44,400 bases of DNA from JAAAPF01 sp046541805 (GTDB lineage Bacteria; Pseudomonadota; Alphaproteobacteria; Geminicoccales; Geminicoccaceae). A program made the position numbers and the translations under genes. The stretch lies in contig JBKHCM010000009.1 of assembly GCA_046541805.1 (NCBI GenBank), forward strand, positions 1 to 44,400. Reading direction: 5' to 3'. Numbering within the stretch: the stretch's first letter is position 1; each line of letters begins with the position of its first letter. Positions 8,854 to 16,569 of this stretch are shown here, one piece after another. The notes below the pieces were generated by a model. That model did not search any database, was not told where the DNA came from, and saw only the letters and a list, made by a program, of their open reading frames with translations.

Positions 8854-9645
8854 TCAGGACGCGTTCCAGCGCGGCGGCCGCTTCTCCTTGAAGGCGGCGA
8901 GACCCTCCTCGAAATCCGCCATCAGCGCGTTGTCGACGATGGCCTCGGTGGTGACGGCGTAGGCCTCCTCGAGGCCCATCTCGAGCTGGGCGTAGAAGGC
9001 CCGCTTGCCGAGAGCGAGCACGTCCTTGGGCTTGTCGACGAGCCGCGCGGTGAGGCCGGCGACGGCGTCCGCCAGGGCGTCGGGGGCGGCGACGGCGTTG
9101 ACGAGGCCGTACTGCCTGGCGGTGGCGGCGTCGATGAAGTCGCCCGTCAAGAGCATCTCCAGCGCCGGCTTGCGCGGCACATTGCGCGAGAGCGCGACCA
9201 TCGGCGTCGAGCAGAAGAGGCCGTATTTCACGCCCGAGGTCGCGAAGCGCGCACGCTCGCTGGCGATCGCGAGGTCGCAGGCGGCCACGAGCTGACAGCC
9301 GGCGGCGGTCGCGATGCCGTCGACGACGGCGATGACGGGCAGCGGCAGCTTGGTCAGCCGCGTCATCATCGCCGAGCAGCGCTCAAAAAGCCGACGCAGG
9401 TCCTCGCGGGTGCGGTTCGCGCCCATCTCCTTCAGGTCGTGGCCGGCGGAAAACGCCTTGCCGTTGCCGCGCAGCACCACCACGCGAGCGCTCGCATCCG
9501 CCTCGATGCGGTCGAGCTCGGCCTGGATCGCCTCGATCAGCGCCTCGCTCAGGCTGTTGAACGCCTGGGGGCGGTTGAGCGTGAGGGTGACGACGCCGCC
9601 CGCGGCGGCGGTCAGCAGCATCGGCTCGTCGAGCGAGTCGGGCAT
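8854..9645 (-). CDS. Enoyl-CoA hydratase/isomerase family protein (ECHDC3-like)
   Basis: 263 residues with the crotonase fold. The oxyanion-hole segments are GKAFSAGHDLKEM and DGIATAAGCQLVAACDLAIA, and the C-terminus (EEGLAAFKEKRPPRW) is typical of the family. The two glutamates used for water addition in classical hydratases are not present: the CEL position reads CQL and the PEILLG position reads SGVKYG. That places it nearer the ECHDC3-like group, whose reaction is not firmly known, than true enoyl-CoA hydratases. ATG 9645 is preceded by GGGAGGACGAG. It is divergent from the thioesterase gene at 9717. Confidence 0.85.
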   Translation of the reverse strand: MPDSLDEPMLLTAAAGGVVTLTLNRPQAFNSLSEALIEAIQAELDRIEADASARVVVLRGNGKAFSAGHDLKEMGANRTREDLRRLFERCSAMMTRLTKLPLPVIAVVDGIATAAGCQLVAACDLAIASERARFATSGVKYGLFCSTPMVALSRNVPRKPALEMLLTGDFIDAATARQYGLVNAVAAPDALADAVAGLTARLVDKPKDVLALGKRAFYAQLEMGLEEAYAVTTEAIVDNALMADFEEGLAAFKEKRPPRWNAS

Positions 9646-9716
9646 CTCGTCCTCCCTTCCCTGCGCGTGACCCTTGTCTTAAACGCCCATGGGCGATCGG
9701 GCGAGGGGGGAGCCGC

Positions 9717-10151
9717 ATGCGCATCGGCGAAGCGTTGGATCGGGCGAGCTTCGCCGAGCTGGCGGCGGAAGGCGTGCCCTATGTCGGCATGCTCGACGTC
9801 GAGGTCGTCCATTTCCGCGAGGGCGACGTGCTCGTGCGCCTGCCCTACCGCGAGCTCCTGCTGCGGCCGGGCGGGACGATCTGCGGGCCGGCCATCATGG
9901 CGCTCGCCGACATCGCGCTCTATGGCGTCGCCTTGAGCCACGTAGGGAAGGTGCCGCTGGCGGTCACCACCGACCTCACGGTGCATTTCCTCGCCAAGCC
10001 GCATCCCGGCAACCTGCTCGGCTACGCCCGTACCCTCAAGGCCGGCAAGCGCCTCATCATCGGCGAGTGTGAGGTGCGCGCCGAGCCCGACGACCAGCGC
10101 GTCGCGCATGTCGTCGGCACGTACTCGGTGCCGCCGGCTCCGCCCGGCTAG
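9717..10151 (+). CDS. PaaI-family hotdog thioesterase
   Basis: 144 residues with the single-hotdog pattern: FREGDVLVRLPYRELLLRP, then GTICGPAIMALADIALYGVAL (the central hotdog helix with its acidic residue) and TTDLTVHFLAKPHPGNLLGYA. Such enzymes hydrolyse acyl-CoA thioesters; the acyl chain cannot be predicted here. ATG 9717 has a GGGGGGAG stretch 5 bases upstream. It is divergent from an ECHDC3-like crotonase, consistent with an acyl-CoA related role. Its end meets the broken patatin gene tail to tail with a 4-base overlap. Confidence 0.82.
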   Translation: MRIGEALDRASFAELAAEGVPYVGMLDVEVVHFREGDVLVRLPYRELLLRPGGTICGPAIMALADIALYGVALSHVGKVPLAVTTDLTVHFLAKPHPGNLLGYARTLKAGKRLIIGECEVRAEPDDQRVAHVVGTYSVPPAPPG

Positions 10152-11193
10152 TCGCGGTGCCAGCCGCCGTCGCGGCGATCCGCGACCGTGCGGCCGAGAT
10201 CGACAAGGGCGTTGGCGACCGCCGGATCGAACGGCCGGGCGTCGGGGTTGGCGACCTCGCTGTCGGGGATGACCACCGAGCGCGCCGCCAGGTCGGCGAT
10301 GTCCGACCTCTCGGTCGCTTCGGCCTGCAGCAGATGGGCCGCCGACGGCGCCTTGAAGGTGGTCTGGCTGATGGTCCCATAGCTGCGGTAGACCATCTCG
10401 TACCCGCTCAGGCCCACGGGTTCCGGGCGCAGGCCGGGCGGGTCATCGAAGATGAACCAGAAGCGAACGAGCGGCCTCGGCCGGTCTCCGTAGCGCTCGC
10501 GCCACCGGCGGCTGAAGGCCAAAAGCCGGGGAGGCGAGACGCCGGGCACGCCCTGGACGGCGCCCCCGTCGACGTCCAGCCGACGGTCGATCCCGACCGG
10601 CGGAAAGGCGCCCAGGATCGCCGTCGCCGCCATCGGGATGTCGACGATGCGGGCGAACGCGACCCAATCCGTTCGCGTTTGACGGTAGACATCCTCGATG
10701 CCGCGACGGCGCTCGGGTTCGTCGCTCGCGTCCGGGGGCCCGATCAGCCCGCCGCTGCCGATGCCGGCGATGCTGTCGAACGCGGGCATGGGCTCGACGG
10801 CGTCCCCGCCGAGCCGGTCCCCGTGCGCCAGATAGCCGGCGCCGAACGCATCCCCAATCGGCGCCGCCGGACAGCGCCAGAATGTCCAAGATGTCGTCGC
10901 CGGCGCCGCCGCGGGCGATAAGGTCCGCCCGCTGCCGCCCCCGCTGCAGCGCTCGGGCCTGGAACGACCACAACGCCTCCCGAAGGTTTCCTCCGGCCGA
11001 CGATGGCTTGGACCTCGCGGGGATCGCGATCGGGCGTGCTGCGGGCCGCGAGCGCGGCCACCACGGCGATCGAGCCGACACGGCGGAGGTCTTCGAGGCG
11101 CATGAGGCCTTTCTGCTCGGCGAGGAGCCGTGTATCGCGCGCCGTGACGGGGGTCGAGGCACCCAGCGATCCCCGTGTCGTTGACGGTGGCAT
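10148..11193 (-). pseudogene. Decayed patatin-like phospholipase gene
   Basis: Three successive frames carry family blocks. From ATG 11193 the first frame reads TPVTARDTRLLAEQKGLMRL and REVQAIVGRRKPS; the second reads LREALWSFQARALQRGRQRA and DILDILALSGGADWG; the third, after one extra base near 10850, reads AFGAGYLAHGD, FDSIAGIGSGGLIGP and DVDGGAVQGVPG to the stop at 10148. The break falls inside the oxyanion-hole motif (GGxxGAFGAG). In addition the nucleophile position of the usual GxSTGALIAP is glycine (AGIGSGGLIGP), so the third fragment would lack the catalytic serine even if expressed. The fragment after ATG 10789 (213 residues) is long enough to be miscalled as a gene. Confidence 0.7.
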
Positions 11194-11296
11194 CAATCGG
11201 GCGTAAACGGCTCGGCTACTGTGCATCCCGGCGGCCGTGCCCGGTGCGTTTTCACCGCGGCGGTGGCGGATCGCCGGTTTCGGATTGGATCGATCC

Positions 11297-11770
11297 ATGA
11301 AGACCTACAGCGCGCGTCCGGCGGACGTTTCGCCGGCGTGGGTGCTCATCGATGCGGAGAACCTGGTGCTCGGCCGGCTCGCGGCGGTCGTCGCCAACCG
11401 CCTGCGCGGCAAGCACAAGGCGATCTTCACCCCGCACATCGACACGGGCGACCACGTCGTCATCGTCAACGCCGAAAAGGTTCGGCTCACCGGCAAAAAG
11501 CGCCGCCAGAAGACCTACTACTGGCACACCGGCTATCCCGGCGGGCTCAAGGAGCGTACGGCCGACAAGGTGCTCGACGGCCGCCATCCGGAGCGGGTGA
11601 TCGCAAAGGCCGTCGAGCGGATGGTGCCGAAAGGCCCGCTCGGCCGCCGCCAGCTCAAGAAGCTGCACGTCTACGCCGGTCCGGAGCATCCGCATCAGGC
11701 GCAGCAGCCGGCCAGGCTCGACCTCGCCGCGCTGAACGCCAAGAACTCGATCGAGAAGAGCCATGGCTGA
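11297..11770 (+). CDS. rplM: 50S ribosomal protein L13
   Basis: 157 residues, normal for an alphaproteobacterial L13. Signature segments are MKTYSARPADVSPAWVLIDA, LGRLAAVVANRLRGKHKAIF, KTYYWHTGYPGGLKE and RHPERVIAKAVERMVPKGPL. ATG 11297 gives the conserved N-terminus; an upstream in-frame codon at 11237 would add a non-conserved extension. It binds 23S rRNA early in large-subunit assembly. It overlaps rpsI by 8 bases, the standard rplM-rpsI arrangement. Confidence 0.97.
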   Translation: MKTYSARPADVSPAWVLIDAENLVLGRLAAVVANRLRGKHKAIFTPHIDTGDHVVIVNAEKVRLTGKKRRQKTYYWHTGYPGGLKERTADKVLDGRHPERVIAKAVERMVPKGPLGRRQLKKLHVYAGPEHPHQAQQPARLDLAALNAKNSIEKSHG

Positions 11771-12251
11771 GACCCGCACGCTCGCCGACCTCAAGGATCT
11801 GACCAAGCCCGCGGGCATCGCCACCGAGGCGGCGCCGGAGCCCGCCGAGCCCAAGATCGATCGCTGGGGCCGCTCCTACGCCACCGGCCGGCGCAAGAAT
11901 GCCATCGCCCGTGTCTGGGTGAAGCCCGGCACCGGCAAGGTCACGGTCAACGGCAAGGACATCGAGACCTATTTCGCCCGACCCACCCTGCAGATGATCC
12001 TGCGTCAGCCCTTCGGCGCGGTGAACAAGCCGAACCATTTCGACGTCCACTGCACGGTGGTCGGCGGGGGGCTCTCGGGCCAGGCGGGCGCCGTGCGCCA
12101 CGGCATCAGCCGGGCGCTGACGCTCTACGATCCCGGGTTGCGCCCCGCGCTCAAGGCGGGCGGCTTTCTCACCCGGGACGATCGCGAGGTCGAACGCAAG
12201 AAGTACGGCAAGGCCAAGGCGCGCCGCAGCTTTCAGTTCTCCAAGCGCTGA
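11763..12251 (+). CDS. rpsI: 30S ribosomal protein S9
   Basis: 162 residues. The C-terminal 130 residues are classic S9: RWGRSYATGRRKNAIARVWV, GKVTVNGKDIETYF, GGGLSGQAGAVRHGISRAL and KYGKAKARRSFQFSKR, the last placing the conserved basic tail next to the P-site tRNA. The N-terminal 35 residues (ETRTLADLKDL...AAPEPAEP) form the acidic extension seen in many Alphaproteobacteria. The ATG overlaps the rplM stop, so the two are translationally coupled. A strong hairpin follows at 12283. Confidence 0.97.
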   Translation: MAETRTLADLKDLTKPAGIATEAAPEPAEPKIDRWGRSYATGRRKNAIARVWVKPGTGKVTVNGKDIETYFARPTLQMILRQPFGAVNKPNHFDVHCTVVGGGLSGQAGAVRHGISRALTLYDPGLRPALKAGGFLTRDDREVERKKYGKAKARRSFQFSKR

Positions 12252-12282
12252 GGGCGGGGCTCGGCGCGAGCGCCCGCCACGT

Positions 12283-12312
12283 GACGCCGGCGGCCCTCGG
12301 GCCGCCGGCGTC
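12283..12312 (+). terminator. Strong hairpin after rplM-rpsI
   Basis: A perfect 13-bp stem (GACGCCGGCGGCC pairing with GGCCGCCGGCGTC) with a CTCG tetraloop lies 31 bases after the rpsI stop. Only a weak T-containing stretch (GTGGTTGG) follows, so it is a stable hairpin in a good place rather than a textbook terminator. Being a perfect palindrome, it could also stop the convergent puhE transcript, which ends about 40 bases further on. Confidence 0.65.
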
Positions 12313-12353
12313 GTGGTTGGCGCGAAGGCGGCGGCGAACGCGAGCGGCGGCCC

Positions 12354-13232
12354 TCAGGTGGAGGGGCGCTTTCGTAAGGAGCCGGTAGACGGCGCCAAGG
12401 GCGGCAACACCCGCTGCGCCATGGCCGTCTTTCGCGTCGAACCGGCGCAAAGCGTCGCCTGGTCGCGCTCCTCACGCGGCGCCGGCATCGCCCAGCGCCA
12501 AAGCGCCGCATCGGGCACCGGCAGGACGAGGAACCAGTGCTCGAGGACGGCGAGCGCCAGCATCGCCGCCAGCATCAGGCAAGCCGCCGCCTGGAAGCCG
12601 CTGCCCTCGTACGCCACGCCACGGTGCAACAGCCAGAGAAAGGTGAGCGTGCCGAGCGTGACCGAGATCGGGAACAGCACATTCATCGCGCGCTTGCGGA
12701 AATAGCTTCTGAGAAAGCCCAGATGCGCCGGCAGAAACTCCTCGTTCATGTTGGGAACGCCGAGGAAGATGTTGAGCTTCGCGCTGAGCCGCATGATCCA
12801 GAGCAGCAAAAACGCCCACAGGCCCACTTGGTTGGCCGCGTCCCACAGCAGCCAAGCGAGTGCCACGGCGGTCACCAGGATCGCCAACTCGTGATAAACC
12901 AGGGTGCCCAGCGCATCACGAAAGCGCCGCCAGCCGTCGGCGTCACGGCTCACCGCCAGCCGGCGCGGGCCGGTGACGAAGCCGAAGAGAAAGCTGGTCT
13001 CGTGCCACGCCCACAGCCCTAGCCCGCAGGCGAAGCCGAGATAGGCGGCCCAGGGCGTCGCGGTGTCGGCAAGCGCCACCAGCCCGGCGAGCGAGAGGCC
13101 GGCGAGGCCGGTCGCGCCCGCCATGCTCCACGGGAAGCTGCGGTGCGGCAGGCCGACCAGGTAGAGCACGGCGCCGGTGCTCGACCACCAGAGAAACAGC
13201 GCGAAGAGGATCGGGCCGCCGAATTCGGACAT
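12354..13232 (-). CDS. puhE: Photosynthetic complex assembly protein PuhE
   Basis: 292 residues with about seven membrane helices. FALFLWWSSTGAVLYLVGLP near the N-terminus and AWHETSFLFGFVTGPRR in the middle are typical of PuhE (DUF3623). The segment LSAKLNIFLGVPNMNEEFLP is the best-conserved part of the family. PuhE influences the amount of light-harvesting and reaction-centre complexes; its molecular role is not settled. The last 45 residues (from about PREERDQ) are polar and low in conservation. It follows acsF with a 19-base gap, closing the leftward arm of the cluster. Confidence 0.92.
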   Translation of the reverse strand: MSEFGGPILFALFLWWSSTGAVLYLVGLPHRSFPWSMAGATGLAGLSLAGLVALADTATPWAAYLGFACGLGLWAWHETSFLFGFVTGPRRLAVSRDADGWRRFRDALGTLVYHELAILVTAVALAWLLWDAANQVGLWAFLLLWIMRLSAKLNIFLGVPNMNEEFLPAHLGFLRSYFRKRAMNVLFPISVTLGTLTFLWLLHRGVAYEGSGFQAAACLMLAAMLALAVLEHWFLVLPVPDAALWRWAMPAPREERDQATLCAGSTRKTAMAQRVLPPLAPSTGSLRKRPST

Positions 13233-13251
13233 CGAACGCCGCCTCCTTCGC

Positions 13252-14319
13252 CTACCAAGCCGGTGCCGGCCGCGCCTGGCGGGGTGTGTCGTGGGGGGTC
13301 ACCGGCAAGAAGTAGAGGCCGGCGAAGGTGAAGGTGGCGCGCCCGGCGAGCGCCCACCGCTTGAGCCGGTTCGCGACCCCGCCCTCGGCCTCGGCCGCGG
13401 CCATCGCCTGGGCGATCCCCTTGAGGGTCTCCAGCTTCGCGAAGAAGCGCGGATCGTCGATCGCCAGCGTGAACGGGAAGACCTGCTTGGAGATCTCGGA
13501 GGTGATCCTGAACACCTGAAAGTCGTAGTCGGTCGGGTCGATCCCGAGCCCGGCGTGGAAGGCCGGCCGAGCGTGGTCGCGGACGTACATCGTCGCGAAC
13601 ACCGCGTTCAGGAAGAAGCGGATCCACCAGCGGTTGTAGCCCTTGAGCAGGCGCGGGTCCGCGCGCATCAAGAGCGCGAAGGCCTCGCCGTGGCGGAACT
13701 CGTCGTTGCACCACTGCTCGAACCATTTGAAGATCGGATGGAACCGATTCTCCGGGTGGCGCTGCAAATGGCGGTAGATGGTGATGTAACGTGCGTAGCC
13801 GATCTTCTCGGAGAGATAGGTCGCGTAAAAGATGAACTTGGGCTGGAAGAACGTGTACTTTTTGCTCTTGGTCAGGAAGCCGAGGTCGACGGCGTGGCCG
13901 AAGTCCATAAGGGTGTCGTTGAGGAAACCGGCGTGGCGTGCCTCGTCGCGGCTCATGTAGCGAAAGAGCTCGCGCAGCTCCGGGTTCTTGATCCGCTTTT
14001 TGATCTCGGCGTAGAGGACGCAGCCGGAGAACTCGGCGGTGACGGAGCTGACGAGGAAGTCGAGGAACTCGCGGCGCAGCGCCGGCGGGATCTTGTCGAG
14101 ATCGGCGTCCCACGCCTCGGTGCGAACGAAATGACCCTTGTTCGGATCGGCGCGCATCTCCGCCATCAGGTCGTCCCAGTCGGCGCGCACGCCCGAGACG
14201 TCGACCCGCTCCAGGGCGTCGATGTCGGTCGTGTAGAAGCGCGGGCTGAGGACCGTGCTCTCCTGCGCTCGGCGCGTCGTCTGGTTGACCGCGGGCGCGG
14301 TCGCCGCCTCAGCCGTCAT
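13252..14319 (-). CDS. acsF: Mg-protoporphyrin IX monomethyl ester oxidative cyclase (aerobic)
   Basis: 355 residues. It closes the isocyclic ring E using O2 and a di-iron centre. The two carboxylate-histidine motifs are visible as SRDEARHAGFLND and NDEFRHGEAFALLM, and EFSGCVLYAEIKKRIKNPEL carries further ligands. ATG 14319 is chosen because GGGGGAGAGG lies just upstream and because it overlaps the stop of the preceding small gene (ATGA). No bchE, the oxygen-independent alternative, is seen in the window, so pigment synthesis here would need oxygen at this step unless bchE lies elsewhere. Confidence 0.95.
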   Translation of the reverse strand: MTAEAATAPAVNQTTRRAQESTVLSPRFYTTDIDALERVDVSGVRADWDDLMAEMRADPNKGHFVRTEAWDADLDKIPPALRREFLDFLVSSVTAEFSGCVLYAEIKKRIKNPELRELFRYMSRDEARHAGFLNDTLMDFGHAVDLGFLTKSKKYTFFQPKFIFYATYLSEKIGYARYITIYRHLQRHPENRFHPIFKWFEQWCNDEFRHGEAFALLMRADPRLLKGYNRWWIRFFLNAVFATMYVRDHARPAFHAGLGIDPTDYDFQVFRITSEISKQVFPFTLAIDDPRFFAKLETLKGIAQAMAAAEAEGGVANRLKRWALAGRATFTFAGLYFLPVTPHDTPRQARPAPAW

Positions 14320-14621
14320 ATCCTCTCCCCCGAGGAAAAGCTGAATTCGCAGAGCTCCATGAGCTCGAGCCGACCGGTCAGCCGCGTCCATGCGCGCTCG
14401 AGCGGATGGGCGCGGATGATCGTCGCGGTGCGCCGTTCGACCAGCCGCTGGCCGAAGGCGACGTCCACCGGCGGGCCGTGGACGACGATGCTGTCGCCCG
14501 GCTCGACCGCCGGGTTGCCGTCGAGGTCGACATGGGCGTGCAGGCTCTCGAAGCTGTGCTCGACCTCGACGGTGCAGCCCATCGCGAAGCGCTCGCGCCC
14601 GAACAGCGCCTTGAGCCTCAC
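14316..14621 (-). CDS. Conserved photosynthesis-cluster protein of unknown function
   Basis: 101 residues, no membrane helix or signal peptide. The middle part (FESLHAHVDLDGNPAVEPGD followed by SIVVHGPPVDVAFGQ) looks like a small beta-rich domain, and the end (ERAWTRLTGRLELMELCEFS) is helical. A gene of this size is commonly found between puhC and acsF in alphaproteobacterial phototrophs, so a role in cyclase or reaction-centre assembly is plausible but unproven. The GTG start at 14621 overlaps the puhC stop and the stop overlaps the acsF start, so all three are translationally coupled. One cysteine near the start (AMGCTVEV) and one near the end. Confidence 0.8.
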   Translation of the reverse strand: MRLKALFGRERFAMGCTVEVEHSFESLHAHVDLDGNPAVEPGDSIVVHGPPVDVAFGQRLVERRTATIIRAHPLERAWTRLTGRLELMELCEFSFSSGERI

Positions 14622-15103
14622 GAGCCGTCGCCCGCGGCGACGAACAGGCGGCGAAAGGCGCGCTCGTTGTCGGCGCCGAAGCCGTTGAGCGGCATGTACT
14701 GACCGTTGGTCGGATCGGCGAGGATCATGGTTCCGTCCGACCAGCGGATCAGATCGAAGGGCCGGTCCGCCGGGATGTCCGAGCGCTCGCGCTTGTCGAC
14801 GAGGCTGGTCACCACCTGGCGGAGAAAGCGGCTCTCCTCGGCGGCGAAGACGGCCAGCTCCTCGCCGCTCTCAGCGCGGTTCACCGCGATCGGTCCGTCC
14901 TCGCCCTCGATCGCGAACGCCAGCTGGTGCACGCTCTGCGGCGAGGTCGTCGTGTGCTCGCCGCGCATGGCGTCACTGGCCTGATCGGCGAAGACGAGAA
15001 CGAGGGTGAGCGCGACGAGGCCGATGGCGCCGTAGAGGGCCCCCTTCGGCAGGCCATCGCCGGCGTGGCTGCGGCGGAGATTGCGGGTGCTCGTCGATTC
15101 CAT
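14618..15103 (-). CDS. puhC: Photosynthetic complex assembly protein PuhC
   Basis: 161 residues. A single membrane helix at about residues 22-39 (GALYGAIGLVALTLVLVFAD) anchors a periplasmic domain. FDLIRWSDGTMILADPTNGQ and PLNGFGADNERAF near the end are typical of PuhC, which supports assembly of the reaction centre with its core antenna. It lies between puhB and the small conserved gene in the canonical order, with a 4-base overlap downstream and 24 bases to puhB. Confidence 0.92.
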   Translation of the reverse strand: MESTSTRNLRRSHAGDGLPKGALYGAIGLVALTLVLVFADQASDAMRGEHTTTSPQSVHQLAFAIEGEDGPIAVNRAESGEELAVFAAEESRFLRQVVTSLVDKRERSDIPADRPFDLIRWSDGTMILADPTNGQYMPLNGFGADNERAFRRLFVAAGDGS

Positions 15104-15127
15104 GGTGGTGTCCCCTCCGGCGGCGGC

Positions 15128-15787
15128 TCAGCTGACCGCCGCGAGCTGTTGGACGCGCGGCACACCGTCGTCGCCGGCGCGGGCTGCGGTCTCGGGATGC
15201 GCCTCGTGGAAGCGCTTGAGCGCCGTCACCAACCGCTCCCCCGCCTCGTCGACGTCGGGGATGACGCGCAGCATCGGCTGCGGCTTGGTGATGTGCCAGC
15301 GCCGGACGTGCGGCCACAGATGCAGGTAGAAGATCCGCTCTTCGCCTCCCAACTCCAGCGCGAGATCGCCGGTGCCGTCGCCGTAGCGCTTCAGGTTCAC
15401 GTCACGGACGAGGCTGAAGGGCAGGTTCACGGTCATCGGCAGGGCCACGCCGAACTTCACCACCACGCGCCGATTGGTGATCGTGTAGACGGTCATCCGC
15501 GCATTCAACCAAGCGAAAACGGCGAGGATGCCGGCCGCGATCGTGCCCATCGGGACGTACCATATGGCCGCGGAGACCAGCTCCGCCGGCGGGCGACCCT
15601 GGCCGAAGACGACGGCCGCCTGCCAGACCAGGAGCAGCGCGAAGTAGAGGAGGACCTTGTCGGCGTGGAACGCGCGCCGGGCGAGGGCGCGCCAGTTCGG
15701 CGCGCCCTGCCAAAGGATCTCCTCCCCCGGCGGGAGCCGCTCCGGGAGACCCCGGATCGGCTCGTAATCGTGCTCGCGCATGGTCAC
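15128..15787 (-). CDS. puhB: Photosynthetic complex assembly protein PuhB
   Basis: 219 residues. The opening YEPIRGLPERLPPGEEILWQ is the PuhB/YdbT-like signature, followed by two or three membrane helices (about residues 45-100) and a bPH2-like domain with ITNRRVVVKFGVALPMTVNL. PuhB acts as a chaperone for reaction-centre assembly. Two starts are possible: GTG 15787, overlapping the puhA stop and with GGAG 8 bases upstream, or ATG 15781, two codons later. The first is preferred on spacing. Confidence 0.93.
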   Translation of the reverse strand: MTMREHDYEPIRGLPERLPPGEEILWQGAPNWRALARRAFHADKVLLYFALLLVWQAAVVFGQGRPPAELVSAAIWYVPMGTIAAGILAVFAWLNARMTVYTITNRRVVVKFGVALPMTVNLPFSLVRDVNLKRYGDGTGDLALELGGEERIFYLHLWPHVRRWHITKPQPMLRVIPDVDEAGERLVTALKRFHEAHPETAARAGDDGVPRVQQLAAVS

Positions 15788-16545
15788 AGCACGGGCTCCG
15801 CACGTTCACGGGTGCTGTAGAGATAGCCGCCGCCGTAGAACGCGGTGACCTTGTCCTCCTCGAGCCGGGTGACCTGATCGGGATCGGCCAGCGCCGGCAC
15901 GTCGTTGAACTGCGCGGCGGTGATGCTGTCGACGAAGATCATCTTGCGCCGGTTGTTGACGAAGGCGAAGCCGACCGGGAGCAAGACGCGTCGGCCGCTG
16001 CCTGCCACCTCGGTCTCGAAGTAGCGGAAGATGAACTCGGCGCGGTCGACCCAGAGATCGACGATCTTGCCGGCGGTGTTGCCGTCGGAGCCGACGACGG
16101 TGTAGCCGCGCGGGTCCCGGTCGCCCTCCATGACGCCGTACTCGCCGGCGACGCGGGTGGGCACGATCCGGTTGTGCCCGTCGAAGGTCTGGTCCGGCTC
16201 GTCCACCCGGTTGGCGTAGGCGCCCGGGCCGACGCCGGCCTTGAGCGGGTCGCCCTTGGGCTCCACCGGAATGCCGATGATCTTCGAGGTGGTCTCGTAC
16301 GGCAGATCATCGCGGTCGGGACGGTTGCTCTTGCGCGCCCCACCGCCCGGCAGCGCGAAGGTCTTCGCCTCCGGCGGGTAGAAGTAGCCCGGGCTGCTCG
16401 GGCCTTCCTCGTGCACCAGCGGGTAGCCCTCGCGCTGGTCCTCCCGCCGGAGGTACAGCACGAGGCCTAAGAAGAAGATCCAGAACGCGTACAGGACGAC
16501 TTGGGCGACATCGATGTGGGAAGTGATGGCACCAACAGTGGGCAT
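15784..16545 (-). CDS. puhA: Photosynthetic reaction centre H subunit
   Basis: 253 residues. The single N-terminal membrane helix (about residues 14-31, VVLYAFWIFFLGLVLYLRRE) is followed by the cytoplasmic PRC-barrel domain with GSDGNTAGKIVDLWVDRAEF and VLLPVGFAFVNNRRKMIFVD. The N-terminal text YPLVHEEGPSSPGYFYPPEA is typical of PuhA. The H subunit caps L and M and guides proton uptake to the secondary quinone. The L and M genes (pufLM) are not in the window. The gene lies 24 bases after lhaA. Confidence 0.97.
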   Translation of the reverse strand: MPTVGAITSHIDVAQVVLYAFWIFFLGLVLYLRREDQREGYPLVHEEGPSSPGYFYPPEAKTFALPGGGARKSNRPDRDDLPYETTSKIIGIPVEPKGDPLKAGVGPGAYANRVDEPDQTFDGHNRIVPTRVAGEYGVMEGDRDPRGYTVVGSDGNTAGKIVDLWVDRAEFIFRYFETEVAGSGRRVLLPVGFAFVNNRRKMIFVDSITAAQFNDVPALADPDQVTRLEEDKVTAFYGGGYLYSTRERAEPVL

Positions 16546-16569
16546 CGCTTGGCCTCCGCAGGCAGGGGG

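Noticed and set aside
7039..9936. A 965-codon open frame on the plus strand across metY and the crotonase
   Set aside because: It spans intergenic and pseudogene sequence and mirrors genes on the other strand; it would be incompatible with the thioesterase start and has no recognisable domain.
8190..11193. Frameshifts in the CoA-binding and patatin genes as sequencing errors
   Set aside because: Several shifts fall in each short gene together with lost key residues, while all neighbouring long genes read through without interruption.
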